Source: an uncultured Ruminococcus sp.
GTDB lineage: Bacteria > Bacillota > Clostridia > Oscillospirales > Ruminococcaceae
Assembly (NCBI GenBank): GCA_947178575.1
Contig: CAMWYX010000007.1
Span: forward strand, 1-64,000
Reading direction: 5' to 3'
DNA length: 64,000 nucleotides
The notes under the pieces: model-generated
Told to the model about the DNA's origin: nothing
Seen by the model: only the letters and a program-made list of their open reading frames with translations
Databases searched by the model: none
Made by a program: the position numbers and the translations under genes
Shown here: positions 40,577-51,000 of the stretch, in pieces
Numbering within the stretch: the first letter of the stretch is position 1
How the letters are laid out: each line of letters opens with the position of its first letter

Positions 40577-41947
40577 TTACCGTATACTGCCGACTGTTCT
40601 CGGATAAAGAATAACATCACGGATATTTGCCATACCTGTTGTGTACATGATAAGACGTTCAAAACCGAGACCGAATCCGCCGTGAGGTACTGAACCGAAT
40701 TTTCTGAGGTCGAGATAGTCGGAGTAGAGGTCGAGATTCATTCCACGCTCCTGCATAGCCGAAACGAGTTTATCATAATCGGCTTCACGTTCACTTCCGC
40801 CGATAATTTCGCCGACTCCGGGAACAAGAAGGTCAACAGCAGCAACTGTTTTTCCGTCCGGATTCTGTTTCATATAGAAAGATTTTATTTCTTTAGGATA
40901 ATCGGTAACGAAAACGGCTTTCTTAAAGACTTTTTCGGAGATATAGCGTTCGTGTTCGGTCTGCAAATCACAGCCCCATTCAACGGGATAAACAAAATTT
41001 TCGCCGGAGTTTTTCAGGAGTTCGATAGCTTCGGTATATGTCACTCTTCCGAAATCATGTGAAATAAGTTCTTCAAGGCGTGATTTGAGACCCTTTTCAA
41101 AATGAGCGTCGAAAAATTTGATTTCATCGGGACAGAGTTCAAGGAGCTGACCGATGACGTATTTCAGCATATCCTCAGCGATTTCAATTACATCGTCAAG
41201 TTCTGCGAAAGCGACTTCCGGCTCAATGTGCCAGAACTCGGCAAGATGTTTTGGAGTGTTGCTGTTTTCGGCACGGAAACTCGGACCGAAAGTATATATT
41301 TTTCCCATAGCGGTTGCAGCCATTTCGCCCTCAAGCTGACCCGAAACTGAAAGACCTGCTTTTCTGCCGAAAAAGTCATTTGCGTAATATTCCTCTTCGT
41401 TTCTGAACTCTGTTGTATAGCCGTTTGTCGTTACCTGGAACATCTCGCCTGCTCCCTCGCAGTCGCTTCCGGTAATGAGCGGAGTATTGATATACACATA
41501 ATTATGATTCTGGAAATATCTGTGAAGTGCGGCCGCAAGAACGGAACGCACACGCCATACGGCATTGAAAGTATTTGTACGGCTTCTGAGGTGGGGCATA
41601 CTTCTGAGAAATTCAAGGCTGTGACCTTTTTTCTGGAGCGGATAATCCGTGGGGCAATCGCCGAGAACCGTAATATTTTCCGGAACTGTATTTATTTCGA
41701 CGGTATTATTTCTTCCCTCGACAACGTTTCCGACAACTTTAAGGGACATACCGACACGGGGTTCTTTGAAATCGCCGTCACCTTTTTCGACAACTATCTG
41801 AATATTTTTCAGTGATGTGCCGTCATTGAGTTCGACGAAAGCCACGCTTTTGGAATTGCGTGAGGTACGCACCCAACCGCATACAGTAACTTCACTGCCC
41901 ACATATTTTTTTGATGTGACAATTTCCTTGACATCAATATGTTTCAT
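40577..41947 (-). CDS. asnS: asparaginyl-tRNA synthetase
   Basis: Class II motifs, SVSGQLEGEM, GGFGLGFERLIMYTTGMANIRD; start at internal Met. Confidence 0.97.
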   Translation of the reverse strand: MKHIDVKEIVTSKKYVGSEVTVCGWVRTSRNSKSVAFVELNDGTSLKNIQIVVEKGDGDFKEPRVGMSLKVVGNVVEGRNNTVEINTVPENITVLGDCPTDYPLQKKGHSLEFLRSMPHLRSRTNTFNAVWRVRSVLAAALHRYFQNHNYVYINTPLITGSDCEGAGEMFQVTTNGYTTEFRNEEEYYANDFFGRKAGLSVSGQLEGEMAATAMGKIYTFGPSFRAENSNTPKHLAEFWHIEPEVAFAELDDVIEIAEDMLKYVIGQLLELCPDEIKFFDAHFEKGLKSRLEELISHDFGRVTYTEAIELLKNSGENFVYPVEWGCDLQTEHERYISEKVFKKAVFVTDYPKEIKSFYMKQNPDGKTVAAVDLLVPGVGEIIGGSEREADYDKLVSAMQERGMNLDLYSDYLDLRKFGSVPHGGFGLGFERLIMYTTGMANIRDVILYPRTVGSIR

Positions 41948-41989
41948 AGAAATCTTCCTTTCAGAATAAATTTTCAATCAGGGAACTTG

Positions 41990-42257
41990 GGGAAAATAAA
42001 AAAACTCCCGTCCCTGAACAGGACGGGAGAAAACACCCGTGGTACCACCTGAATTACCGCTCTCTGAGAAATAATAAAAAGCGGTCACTCTTATCCGCTG
42101 TAACGTGCGGAAAACGTTTCCCCTACTCCGGAAAATCCGTTTGGGTTCACTGCTCGGGAGTGTTATTCATATCGGCTCTGATACACGGCTCGCACCATTC
42201 CGTACTCTCTGAAAACGAAATCCGACATTACTTCTCTCCGTCATAGCATTTAACTGA
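41990..42257 (-). promoter_or_regulatory. T-box leader (asparagine) of asnS-asnA
   Basis: Minus strand AGGTGGTACCACGGGTG T-box sequence, terminator CTCCCGTCC/GGACGGGAG + T7; AAC triplet in GAATAACACTCCC as candidate specifier. Confidence 0.92.
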
Positions 42258-42261
42258 TAAT

Positions 42262-42290
42262 ATTATATCATCTGAAATCTGGTTTGTCAA
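42262..42290 (-). promoter_or_regulatory. asnS T-box promoter
   Basis: Minus strand TTGACA-17-TATAAT. Confidence 0.8.
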
Positions 42291-42339
42291 TAGTCTGAGA
42301 AAATTTTTTCCTGAAAACATTTAATCCGTGGAGAAATCA

Positions 42340-42949
42340 AAACCCCCGAACAATGTCGGGGGATGATTTTTATTAAATTGTAAAAAGAATTTATCACTTG
42401 GCTATAATATACCGGAACTATCTTTTCGGATTATTATTCCGGCAGTTGTTCAATCTTCATCCGTATCACATTCCTTCGGTGAAATCAATCAGATTAACGA
42501 TTTATAATTTCCATCGGTCTGTACCTCATAATTCAGATTATCCGATATCCGGACTAAACAACGAACAAAAAATCAGTTTCTCATTGGACTCAACCTTTAC
42601 ATCAAAATTATATAAAGACTCCCGTCACAATCAAGATAATCCTGTATCTCCGCAATTCTGAACGGGAAAAAACTGAAGTCTTTTGAGTTATACGGCAATA
42701 CGCTGGCATTACAATCAGATTATACTTTCTTCACTTTCAATAAACGGAACAAGTCGCATGACCTATATTCTCACTAAAAAATCTGATTACACTGCACCCT
42801 CGCAGACTTCGAGCCGTGATTCGACAGAACTATCCATCGGACTCACTCACCTTTCCGCTGAAAATAATTTACATCGAGAAAAATCTCAGACCAAGTAAAT
42901 TCCGCTTGAATAAGAATGTTATCCTATAAACTTCTTACTCCTTTTCCTT
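42340..42949 (-). ncRNA. candidate large structured non-coding RNA, class unknown
   Basis: No minus-strand ORF; promoter TTGACT-17-TATTAT (42984..42956); terminator CCCCCGA-CATTGT-TCGGGGG-TTTT; stems AAAGACT/AGTCTTT, CCCGT/ACGGG, CCGGAA/TTCCGG, ATTTAC/GTAAAT. Confidence 0.65.
42343..42362 (-). terminator. terminator of candidate ncRNA
   Basis: CCCCCGACATTGTTCGGGGGTTTT on minus strand. Confidence 0.8.
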
Positions 42950-42955
42950 GATTAT

Positions 42956-42984
42956 ATAATACCACATTTCTTATTAAAAGTCAA
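42956..42984 (-). promoter_or_regulatory. promoter of candidate ncRNA
   Basis: TTGACT, 17-bp spacer, TATTAT on minus strand. Confidence 0.7.
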
Positions 42985-43120
42985 TAGTATTTTTCAAATT
43001 TCTTATGATTTTTTATTAATTTCAGCGAATTGAACAGCAAATCGTGATTCTGATTGTATATCATTCCGAAAATTAATATAAAGTATTGTAATTTTTTTGA
43101 TTTTGTGATATAATATAAGC

Positions 43121-43187
43121 GTATCGTGTCGTGACTGAGAAAATCAAAAAAACAAATCCGCCGGATAAGATTCCGACGGATTTTTAA
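43121..43187 (+). ncRNA. possible small RNA
   Basis: TTGTAA-17-TATAAT (43086-43114) followed ~40 nt later by hairpin AATCCGCCGGA/TCCGACGGATTTTT; no ORF. Confidence 0.35.
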
Positions 43188-43421
43188 TTATTCAAAACTG
43201 TCAAGACCCATACCGTCGAGCAGTTCTTTGAGGGAGGCAAGCTCATCAACAGTAAATGTGATACCCTTGCTCATTCTTGCATGGTCGGGAGACCACTCAC
43301 GAATATCATATTTAGCTTCGTGTTCGCCCCAGCTTACCATATTGAGTTCCTTTGCCCAGCCCTTGGCGTTCTCCGAAAGAGTGCCGATGTGCTGTTTGAT
43401 TTCAAATTTTAATTCTGCCAT
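43188..43421 (-). CDS. YdbC/PC4-like family protein
   Basis: FEIKQHIGTLSENAKGWAKELNMVSWGEHEAKYDIREWSPDHARMSKGITF. Confidence 0.85.
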   Translation of the reverse strand: MAELKFEIKQHIGTLSENAKGWAKELNMVSWGEHEAKYDIREWSPDHARMSKGITFTVDELASLKELLDGMGLDSFE

Positions 43422-43664
43422 AAAAAAATTCCTTTCTTTTCAGTATTGCAATAGAATTTTATAGTATAATCCACTGCCATAAACATTGTAGCATAAAAAC
43501 GGATTTTTGTCTACAGAAATTTTTCACAACAGAAAAATTCGTAAAATTCACCAAAGTATTTGACAAACTGCGGTCAAAATGTTATAATAAGATATACTGA
43601 ACTGATTTGTTTACATAAATATTTAATTTATAAAACAAATCTCTGTAATTATGGACGTGATTTC

Positions 43665-44444
43665 ATGAAAATCAACAGACTTAATCCAACGCCGAAACTT
43701 GTCGCCTATCTTGTGAAATTTACGGCAAGAATCACAGTTTTTGGAATAATGCTACGGCTGTATATAAAAGACAAAAACCAATTTTATGAATATACTACCG
43801 CTCCGGTAAAAGACGGATTTAATTTCATGCACATAATGTGGACAATATTCATGGGACTTATGATTCTGCATCTTTTTCCCACAAAAATATTATCAATGGG
43901 AGCTAAAAAAAGCTGTTCCGGACAATTCGCACCTGTTCCGAATTACTCACACAACGAACTTCTTAAATTCGTTCATAACGAAAATATAAAAGCGTGGCGA
44001 TGTATGCTCTGCTGGCTCGCCGGAAGTGCAGTAGTCGGATTGTTATTCTTTTTCCGGATTATAGGCAAACCGGAACTTCTGCTTCTTACGGGATTTTTCT
44101 TCGTGTGTGACTATATATGCATACTGATATTCTGTCCGTTCCAGACGTTCGGACAGAAAGACAGATGCTGTGTTAACTGCCGGATTTATGACTGGGGACA
44201 TTTTTTTATGTTCACCCCGATGCTTTTTATAAAATCTTTTTACAGCTGGACACTTTTTTTCATGGGTACAGCAGTTATAATCCGCTGGGAATGGCTGTGG
44301 ATAAATCACCCTGAAAGATTCTGGTACGGCTCTAACAGAACTCTTAACTGTGCCAACTGCTGTGACAAAACGTGTCAAATTAAAATTGCCGTAAAAGAAT
44401 CCGTAATCAGAAAATTTAAAAAGCACAGGAAAAAACACGACTAA
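43665..44444 (+). CDS. membrane protein with C-terminal Cys motifs
   Basis: Several TM segments, CCVNCRIYDWG and NCANCCDKTC; promoter TTGACA-17-TATAAT at 43560-43588; start corrected from 43560. Confidence 0.7.
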   Translation: MKINRLNPTPKLVAYLVKFTARITVFGIMLRLYIKDKNQFYEYTTAPVKDGFNFMHIMWTIFMGLMILHLFPTKILSMGAKKSCSGQFAPVPNYSHNELLKFVHNENIKAWRCMLCWLAGSAVVGLLFFFRIIGKPELLLLTGFFFVCDYICILIFCPFQTFGQKDRCCVNCRIYDWGHFFMFTPMLFIKSFYSWTLFFMGTAVIIRWEWLWINHPERFWYGSNRTLNCANCCDKTCQIKIAVKESVIRKFKKHRKKHD

Positions 44445-44477
44445 AAGCCTGTTCGGTATCTTCGGACAGGCTTTTAT

Positions 44478-44540
44478 CCTGTTCTCGGCAGAATACCCCG
44501 CCTCTCAGCGAGTTTACGAGCGTAGGTGGCGGAGAGTTCA
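44478..44540. mobile_element. possible IS200/IS605-family end remnant
   Basis: GAATACCCCGCCTCTCAGCGAGTTTACGAGCGTAGGTGGCGGAGAGTTCAC hairpin-like end; no transposase nearby. Confidence 0.4.
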
Positions 44541-44783
44541 CATAAAGAATATTATTGCTGTAATCAGCAGAATCAGAATTATTCCTGAATATATCAGACG
44601 TTTTCCGGCTCTGAGTCTTTTTTTCTGTATTCCGAACTGTGCGGAAATACGGTTGATTTCACGCTCTGATATTTCAGCCGGAAGAATTTTCACCCCCGGC
44701 TTGAGATAGAACACTGCTTTTTCAAAATATACGCTGTCTGTATTGTTTATTTCAATAACATGTCTGTTTACACCTTTAACCAT
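44538..44783 (-). CDS. small membrane protein
   Basis: 81 aa, C-terminal TM; stop codon lies in the IS-like end. Confidence 0.5.
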   Translation of the reverse strand: MVKGVNRHVIEINNTDSVYFEKAVFYLKPGVKILPAEISEREINRISAQFGIQKKRLRAGKRLIYSGIILILLITAIIFFM

Positions 44784-44829
44784 AAATAACCTCCGCTGTT
44801 TACGGTTATTATTGGTTTGTGATGTGTAT

Positions 44830-45651
44830 TTATTCAGCTATACTGCGTATATAATGAAAAAGATACTGCTGTGCTATGCCTGCGTTTTCCGATGCAAATT
44901 CCGGAAATCCGTTAGGATAATACTTTTCAAGCACACGTTTAATCCAGACATCTATCGGAAATGCTTCTGTTCTGTGCATACCGAAAAGCAGAACGCAGTC
45001 GGCGACTTTAGGACCTACGCCCTTTATTTTCCGCAGTTCCGCCTGAGCTTCGGAAATAGGCATTCTGGCTATATCGGAGAGATTTATCTTTCCGGAACTG
45101 ACACAATCCACGGCATCGCAAAGATATTTCGCACGGAATCCGCTCCGCAGATATTCGAGACTCTCAACAGTTTCGCCTGCCATTTGTTCGGGAGTCGGAA
45201 ATCTGCCGTCGAACTTTCCGCAGAGACGGTCAATAATTCCCTTAATACGGGGGATATTGTTATTCTGCGATATTATGAACGATATAAGACATTCCCAGCT
45301 GTTCTGACGGAGAAGACGTATTCCGCCGGCGAATTGGCAGGCTTTCGCAAGTGTTTCGTCCTGTGAGAACTGCCGTTTAATTTCGCCGTAATCCGTATTG
45401 AAATCAAAATAGTCAATCCACGTGGAAACAAAATCGCTTTCGGTAGTATCATGAAATATAAATCTGCCTTTTCCAATCTGTGAAACCGTAAGCTGATTAT
45501 TGAAAAAACAGCCGGTATACGTTTTTTCAAAATCGCTTTTGATTTTTTTCCAGCGGAAAGCCTGACCGCAGTCGAGAGTCTCGTCCAAATCCAAATCCGG
45601 CTCGCTGACTATCACGTCATTATTCTTAACGTTATAATCCAAAATTTTCAC
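44830..45651 (-). CDS. 8-oxoguanine DNA glycosylase (OGG family)
   Basis: LDCGQAFRWKK, HhH motif KGVGPKVADCVLLFG, FPIDVWIKR. Confidence 0.93.
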   Translation of the reverse strand: MKILDYNVKNNDVIVSEPDLDLDETLDCGQAFRWKKIKSDFEKTYTGCFFNNQLTVSQIGKGRFIFHDTTESDFVSTWIDYFDFNTDYGEIKRQFSQDETLAKACQFAGGIRLLRQNSWECLISFIISQNNNIPRIKGIIDRLCGKFDGRFPTPEQMAGETVESLEYLRSGFRAKYLCDAVDCVSSGKINLSDIARMPISEAQAELRKIKGVGPKVADCVLLFGMHRTEAFPIDVWIKRVLEKYYPNGFPEFASENAGIAQQYLFHYIRSIAE

Positions 45652-45783
45652 CTCATTTTCAGGAAATAAACTTCCTGTTAATATTAAATCATATTATAAT
45701 TTTCAAAGTATTGTACAGCGTTTATTTTATTATGAACAGCTGTAATTTTAAATTATCAAAATTTATCAAAGAAAGGGTTTATC

Positions 45784-46476
45784 ATGGCTGATTTAGATTT
45801 TTATATTGAAAATATTCAACAGCTTCCGGCTGTCATACAGCAGGGACCTACTGCTCAGGAAAAAATTTCTCAGGCTTTCATGGAATTTATACAGCTTGCA
45901 CATCTCTATGAATCCGCAATAGAAGTAGTCAAAACTTATCTGGGCATTCTTGACAACGAGTTCAACATAAAATTTCAGCGTAATCCGATACACAACATCG
46001 AGAGCAGACTTAAATCCGCCGACTCCATAATGAACAAACTCATAAAAAAAGGACTTTCCGTAACTCCTGAAAATGCAAAGAAAAATCTGCTTGATATAGC
46101 CGGAATACGTGTAACGTGCTATTATATCAGCGATATTTATATTCTTGCGGAAATGCTTTCACGCCGTGATGACTTTGTTGTCATAAAGCAGAAAGATTAT
46201 ATAAAAAATCCTAAGCCAAGCGGTTACAGAAGCTATCATCTTATTCTTAATGTTCCGGTACATCTTTCTACTCACAAGACATATGCACCTGTAGAAATAC
46301 AAATCCGCACAATAGCTATGGATTTCTGGGCGAGCCTTGAACATCAGCTCAAATATAAACCCTCTGCGGCAATAACTCCGGAAATCTCCGAGGAACTCCG
46401 CCAGTGTGCCGAAAGAATAGCCGAAACAGATTTACAGATGCAACGAATATACACACAGATTAACGGTCTTGACTGA
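45784..46476 (+). CDS. small alarmone synthetase (RelA/SpoT domain)
   Basis: DIAGIRVTCYYISDIY, NPKPSGYRSYHLIL, EIQIRTIAMDFWASLEHQLKYK. Confidence 0.94.
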   Translation: MADLDFYIENIQQLPAVIQQGPTAQEKISQAFMEFIQLAHLYESAIEVVKTYLGILDNEFNIKFQRNPIHNIESRLKSADSIMNKLIKKGLSVTPENAKKNLLDIAGIRVTCYYISDIYILAEMLSRRDDFVVIKQKDYIKNPKPSGYRSYHLILNVPVHLSTHKTYAPVEIQIRTIAMDFWASLEHQLKYKPSAAITPEISEELRQCAERIAETDLQMQRIYTQINGLD

Positions 46477-46590
46477 TTCTTTCAAAATTACAATATATCG
46501 ACAGAAAGTCCCATATTTCACTCCTTTACAGCCTATTCGGGATATGCTATAATTATAAAAATAATAAAAACCGGATAAGGAGATGTTGAA

Positions 46591-46893
46591 ATGTTCGGAC
46601 TTGTAAGGAAGATAAAACGAGAGGTATTTGACAGAACTGTATATATGGAAGTTTTCGGCGATAATCGTATATCGTACAGAGTTACAGTTGGACGAATTAT
46701 ATATGACGGAAACGATATAATAACATATGGTATCGAAATTGAAGATTCACGCCGGAAAATAAAAGAATCCATTCCCGATTTCTCACGGGATATTGAAGAT
46801 GCAGTGGATTTTGCGGAAATGCTTATTTCAGACAAAGTCCAGCCGAATGCTCTTTACGCAAAAGCACTGAATTATCTTTACATATCCATATGA
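46591..46893 (+). CDS. DUF6514-like small protein
   Basis: YRVTVGRIIYDGNDIITYGIEIED pattern; RBS aaggagatg. Confidence 0.6.
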   Translation: MFGLVRKIKREVFDRTVYMEVFGDNRISYRVTVGRIIYDGNDIITYGIEIEDSRRKIKESIPDFSRDIEDAVDFAEMLISDKVQPNALYAKALNYLYISI

Positions 46894-46952
46894 TACGTAA
46901 TTCACGGACTTGTATTCACAGGAAACACACGAAGTTTCCGTGAATACAGGTT

Positions 46953-47930
46953 CTATTTTTTTCTTGTAATATCTGCAAGCGGATTGTTTTCAACAGCATT
47001 GCGGACGCTTTCGTCAGCAAGATGAACATATATTTCGGTAGTGTTTATATTTTCATGTCCGAGAACTTCTTTCAGAGTAAGCATATCTGCACCACCGTAC
47101 TGATACATAAGTGTAGCTGCGGTATGCCGGAGCTTATGAGTTGTTATACCTTTTCCGTCAAGACCTGATTTTTCTACAAAATAATCCACTATCTGCTGAA
47201 CACGTCTTTTAGAAATGCGTTTATTCTGCCTGCTGATAAAAAGTGCCGGTTCACCGGAAGCCTTTTCATTTGAAAGCCGTATTTCAAGATAGCGTTTAAG
47301 AGAATCTACGCACGCATTATTCAGATAAATCATACGTTCTTTATTTCCCTTTCCGAGTACTTTCATGCAGTTTTCATTGAAATCAATATGAGCAATATCA
47401 ATCCGGACGAGTTCACTTAGACGCATTCCGCAGTTAAGAAAAAGAGTAAGTATACAATAATCCCGAACACATTCATCATTATCGGCGGAATCAAGAAGCC
47501 GTCTGCTTTCGTCAAGCGAAAGAAATTTAGGAAGACTTTTTTTAGGCGACGGAATTTCTATATCCTTTGCAGGGTCGATTTCAAGATTATGTGTAACCTT
47601 TGTCATATAGCCGAAAAAACTCCGCAAAGCTGAAACTTTCCTGTAACGGGCACGTTCGGCGTTTCCACGTTCATCGGCGGAATAGAATATAAAATTATAT
47701 ATATCGGAAACTGTAATCTTTCTTATTTCATCGACAGTCATTCCGGATATATTTTCATCGTCGATATCATCTGCCGTACCGTTGTTCATATGCCGGATAT
47801 ATTTAAGAAAAAGTCTTGTATCGAGATAATATTCCTCAACTGTTCTTTCGGAAAGCATTTTAACCACTTTTATATGGACGAGATATTCATTAAGAAATTC
47901 CGGATTTCCGCTGTTATTATAATTCGGCAT
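46953..47930 (-). CDS. tyrosine recombinase (XerC/D-like)
   Basis: NCGMRLSELVRID, THKLRHTAATLMYQYG, LGHENINTTEIYVHL catalytic motifs. Confidence 0.93.
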   Translation of the reverse strand: MPNYNNSGNPEFLNEYLVHIKVVKMLSERTVEEYYLDTRLFLKYIRHMNNGTADDIDDENISGMTVDEIRKITVSDIYNFIFYSADERGNAERARYRKVSALRSFFGYMTKVTHNLEIDPAKDIEIPSPKKSLPKFLSLDESRRLLDSADNDECVRDYCILTLFLNCGMRLSELVRIDIAHIDFNENCMKVLGKGNKERMIYLNNACVDSLKRYLEIRLSNEKASGEPALFISRQNKRISKRRVQQIVDYFVEKSGLDGKGITTHKLRHTAATLMYQYGGADMLTLKEVLGHENINTTEIYVHLADESVRNAVENNPLADITRKK

Positions 47931-48005
47931 ATATTTTTCCTCCTGTTGATATTTACGCTGTGAACACATATATTATATCACAGATTATTATATTTTGTCA
48001 ACATT

Positions 48006-48056
48006 AAAAAAACCGAGACCGGCTTTGATTTCAAAGCATAAAGTCTCGGTTTTTTA
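48006..48056. terminator. terminator between integrase and purL
   Basis: AAAAAACCGAGAC/GTCTCGGTTTTTT. Confidence 0.8.
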
Positions 48057-48082
48057 TTATATCGGGGAATCAGATTCCTGAT

Positions 48083-51000
48083 TTATTTGAAGTATGCTAT
48101 ACCGCTTTCAAAGATTTTCTGGTCTTTGTTTCCGTCGACGTTTTTGCAGATATAGCTTCCCTTACGCTCTGAATGACCCATTTTTCCGAGGACACGGCCG
48201 TCCGGCGAGGTTATTCCCTCGATAGCGTCGATTGACGTATTCGGATTATAGCGTATATCCATAGTCGGATTGCCGTAGAGGTCGACATACTGTGTGGCTA
48301 TCTGTCCGTTGGAAGCAAGTTTCTGAATAAGACTCGCCGGAGCTACAAAACGTCCCTCGCCGTGCGAAATCGGAACGCAGTGAATATCGCCGACTTCTGT
48401 TCCGTAAAGCCAAGGGCTCTTGTTTGAAGCGATTCTGGTATTTACCATCATTGACTGATGACGATGAATTGTATTGAATGTCAGCGTAGGCGAATCGCTG
48501 TCCATATCGACGATTTCGCCGTAAGGAACAAGTCCGAGCTTGACAAGTGCCTGAAAACCGTTGCATATTCCGAGCATAAGACCGTCACGGTTTTTCAGGA
48601 GTTCATGAACGGCATCTTTTATTTTCGGATTGCGGAAAAATGCTGTAATAAACTTTCCGCTTCCCTCCGGTTCGTCGCCGCCGCTGAAACCGCCGGGAAT
48701 CATGATTATCTGTGACTGCTTTATTGCCTGCTCGAAATAGTCAACTGATTCCTCAATATCTCCTGCCGAGAGATTGCGGATAACTACAGTTTCGGCGATT
48801 CCTCCGGCTTTTTCAAAGGCTCTTGCTGTATCGTATTCGCAGTTAGTTCCGGGGAATACCGGAATAAGAACACGAGGAGACGCAAATTTTTCAGCCGACG
48901 AAATGCTTATGCTTCTTTTGTAGCTGAATGTTGTGGGTGTGGTATCGGTTGTCTTTATTCTGCACGGGAATACGGGTTCGAGTTTGCCCTCCCATGTCCG
49001 CTGGAGACTGTCAAGGCTTACGATATAGTTCCGTGTACGAATGACGTATTCTTTGATAACTTTTCCGATAACATTTTCGTCGTCGGAAGTCTCACCGTTT
49101 ATTTCGATTATAAACGAACCGTAGCAGGGCTTATAAAGTACAGACTCCGGAACTTTTTCCGTGAACTCAAATCCGAGCTTGTTTCCGAAGCACATTTTAG
49201 TGATACCCTCAGCAACACCGCCGTAACCTACAGTCCATACGGAAGAGGCTCTGCCTGATGCCACTATTTCCTCGACCTTATCAAATACGGATTTTACACT
49301 GTCAAAAACAGGGAGACCGTTTTCATCATAATCGGGAGCGATATATATTACCTTGTTTCCGGCTTTTTTAAATTCGGTGGAAACTATCTTGTCAGCCTTT
49401 GCTGTAGATACGGCAAAAGATACAAGCGTTGGCGGTACATCAATATCCTCAAAAGTACCGGACATGGAATCCTTACCGCCTATAGAACCACAGCCGAGCT
49501 CAAGCTGTGCACGGAAAGCCCCGAGGAGAGCTGCCATAGGTTTGCCCCAGCGTTTAGGGTCATTTTTTGTACGCTCGAAGTATTCCTGGAAAGTCAGCCA
49601 GCATTTTTTATATGTTCCGCCGGCGGCAACAATTTTGGCGATTGATTCCACAACAGCGAGCATTGCACCGTGATACGGACTTTTTGAAGATATATCCGGA
49701 TTATAGCCCCAGCCCATAAGCGAACAGGTATTTGTTTCTCCTTTAAGAACCGGAATCTTTGCCGCCATAGCCTGCGAGGGGGTCATCTGATATACACCGC
49801 CGAAAGGCATAAGAACAGTACCTGCCCCGATAGTCGAATCGAACTTTTCGATAAGACCTTTCTGTGAACATACATTCAGGCTTCCCATAAGGTTTATCCA
49901 TTCTTCGGCGTTATCGGAAATTCTTTCATCTGATGTGATGTTCGGATTATCGACCGATATATTTGTATGTTTCGGCGCACCGTTTGAATTAAGAAAATCA
50001 CGGCTGAGACTTACAATAGTTTTTCCGTTCCAGTTCATTTTAAGGCGAGGCTCGTCAACGACATCGGCAACGAGAGTAGCTTCAAGATTTTCCTTTTTGG
50101 CTTCTTCCATGAACTTATCGACATCTTCGGGAGCGATAACAACAGCCATACGTTCCTGCGATTCGGATATAGCTATTTCCGTGCCGTCAAGACCGTCATA
50201 CTTTTTCGGAACGGCATTCAGGTTGATAATAAGACCGTCTGTGAGTTCGCCGATAGCAACAGAAACACCGCCTGCACCGAAATCGTTACAGCGTTTAATC
50301 ATGCGTGTGACTTCGGGATTGCGGAAGAGTCTCTGGAGTTTTCTTTCCTCCGGAGGATTTCCTTTCTGAACTTCCGCACCGCAGTTTTCGAGTGATTCAA
50401 GAGTATGTGACTTTGAAGAGCCTGTAGCACCTCCGCAGCCGTCACGACCGGTCTTTCCGCCGAGAAGTATAACAACATCTCCGGCTTCGGGACGTTCACG
50501 GCGGATATTTTCAGCCGGAGCAGCACCAAGAACAGCACCTATTTCCATACGCTTGGCAACATATCCGGGGTGATACACTTCGGAAACGTGACCTGTAGCA
50601 AGACCAATCTGATTTCCGTACGAGCTGTAGCCGTTTGCAGCTCCGACGGTAATTTTTCTCTGCGGAAGTTTTCCGGCGATAGTATCTTCAACGGGAACAA
50701 GCGGATTTGCCGCACCGGTAACACGCATAGCCTGATAGACGTATGAACGTCCAGAAAGCGGGTCACGGATAGCTCCGCCGAGACAGGTAGCCGCACCGCC
50801 GAAAGGCTCGATTTCCGTGGGGTGATTGTGGGTCTCGTTCTTGAACATGAGAATCCAGTCCTCAAACTCTCCGTCAATATCGACTTTTATCTTTACAGAG
50901 CAGGCATTAATTTCCTCACTTTCGTCGAGGTCGGGCATAAGACCGTCTGCCTTGAGTTTTTTGGCGGCGATTGTACCCAAATCCATAAGAGTGACAGGCT

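Noticed and set aside
42398-42898. Plus-strand ORFs of 87 and 71 aa in the candidate ncRNA region
   Set aside because: Low-complexity translation, no RBS, antisense to a well-delimited promoter-terminator unit; no family resemblance.
46953-47930. Integrase as evidence for a genomic island
   Set aside because: Lone XerC/D-like recombinase among housekeeping genes; no att-like repeats, tRNA or phage genes around it.
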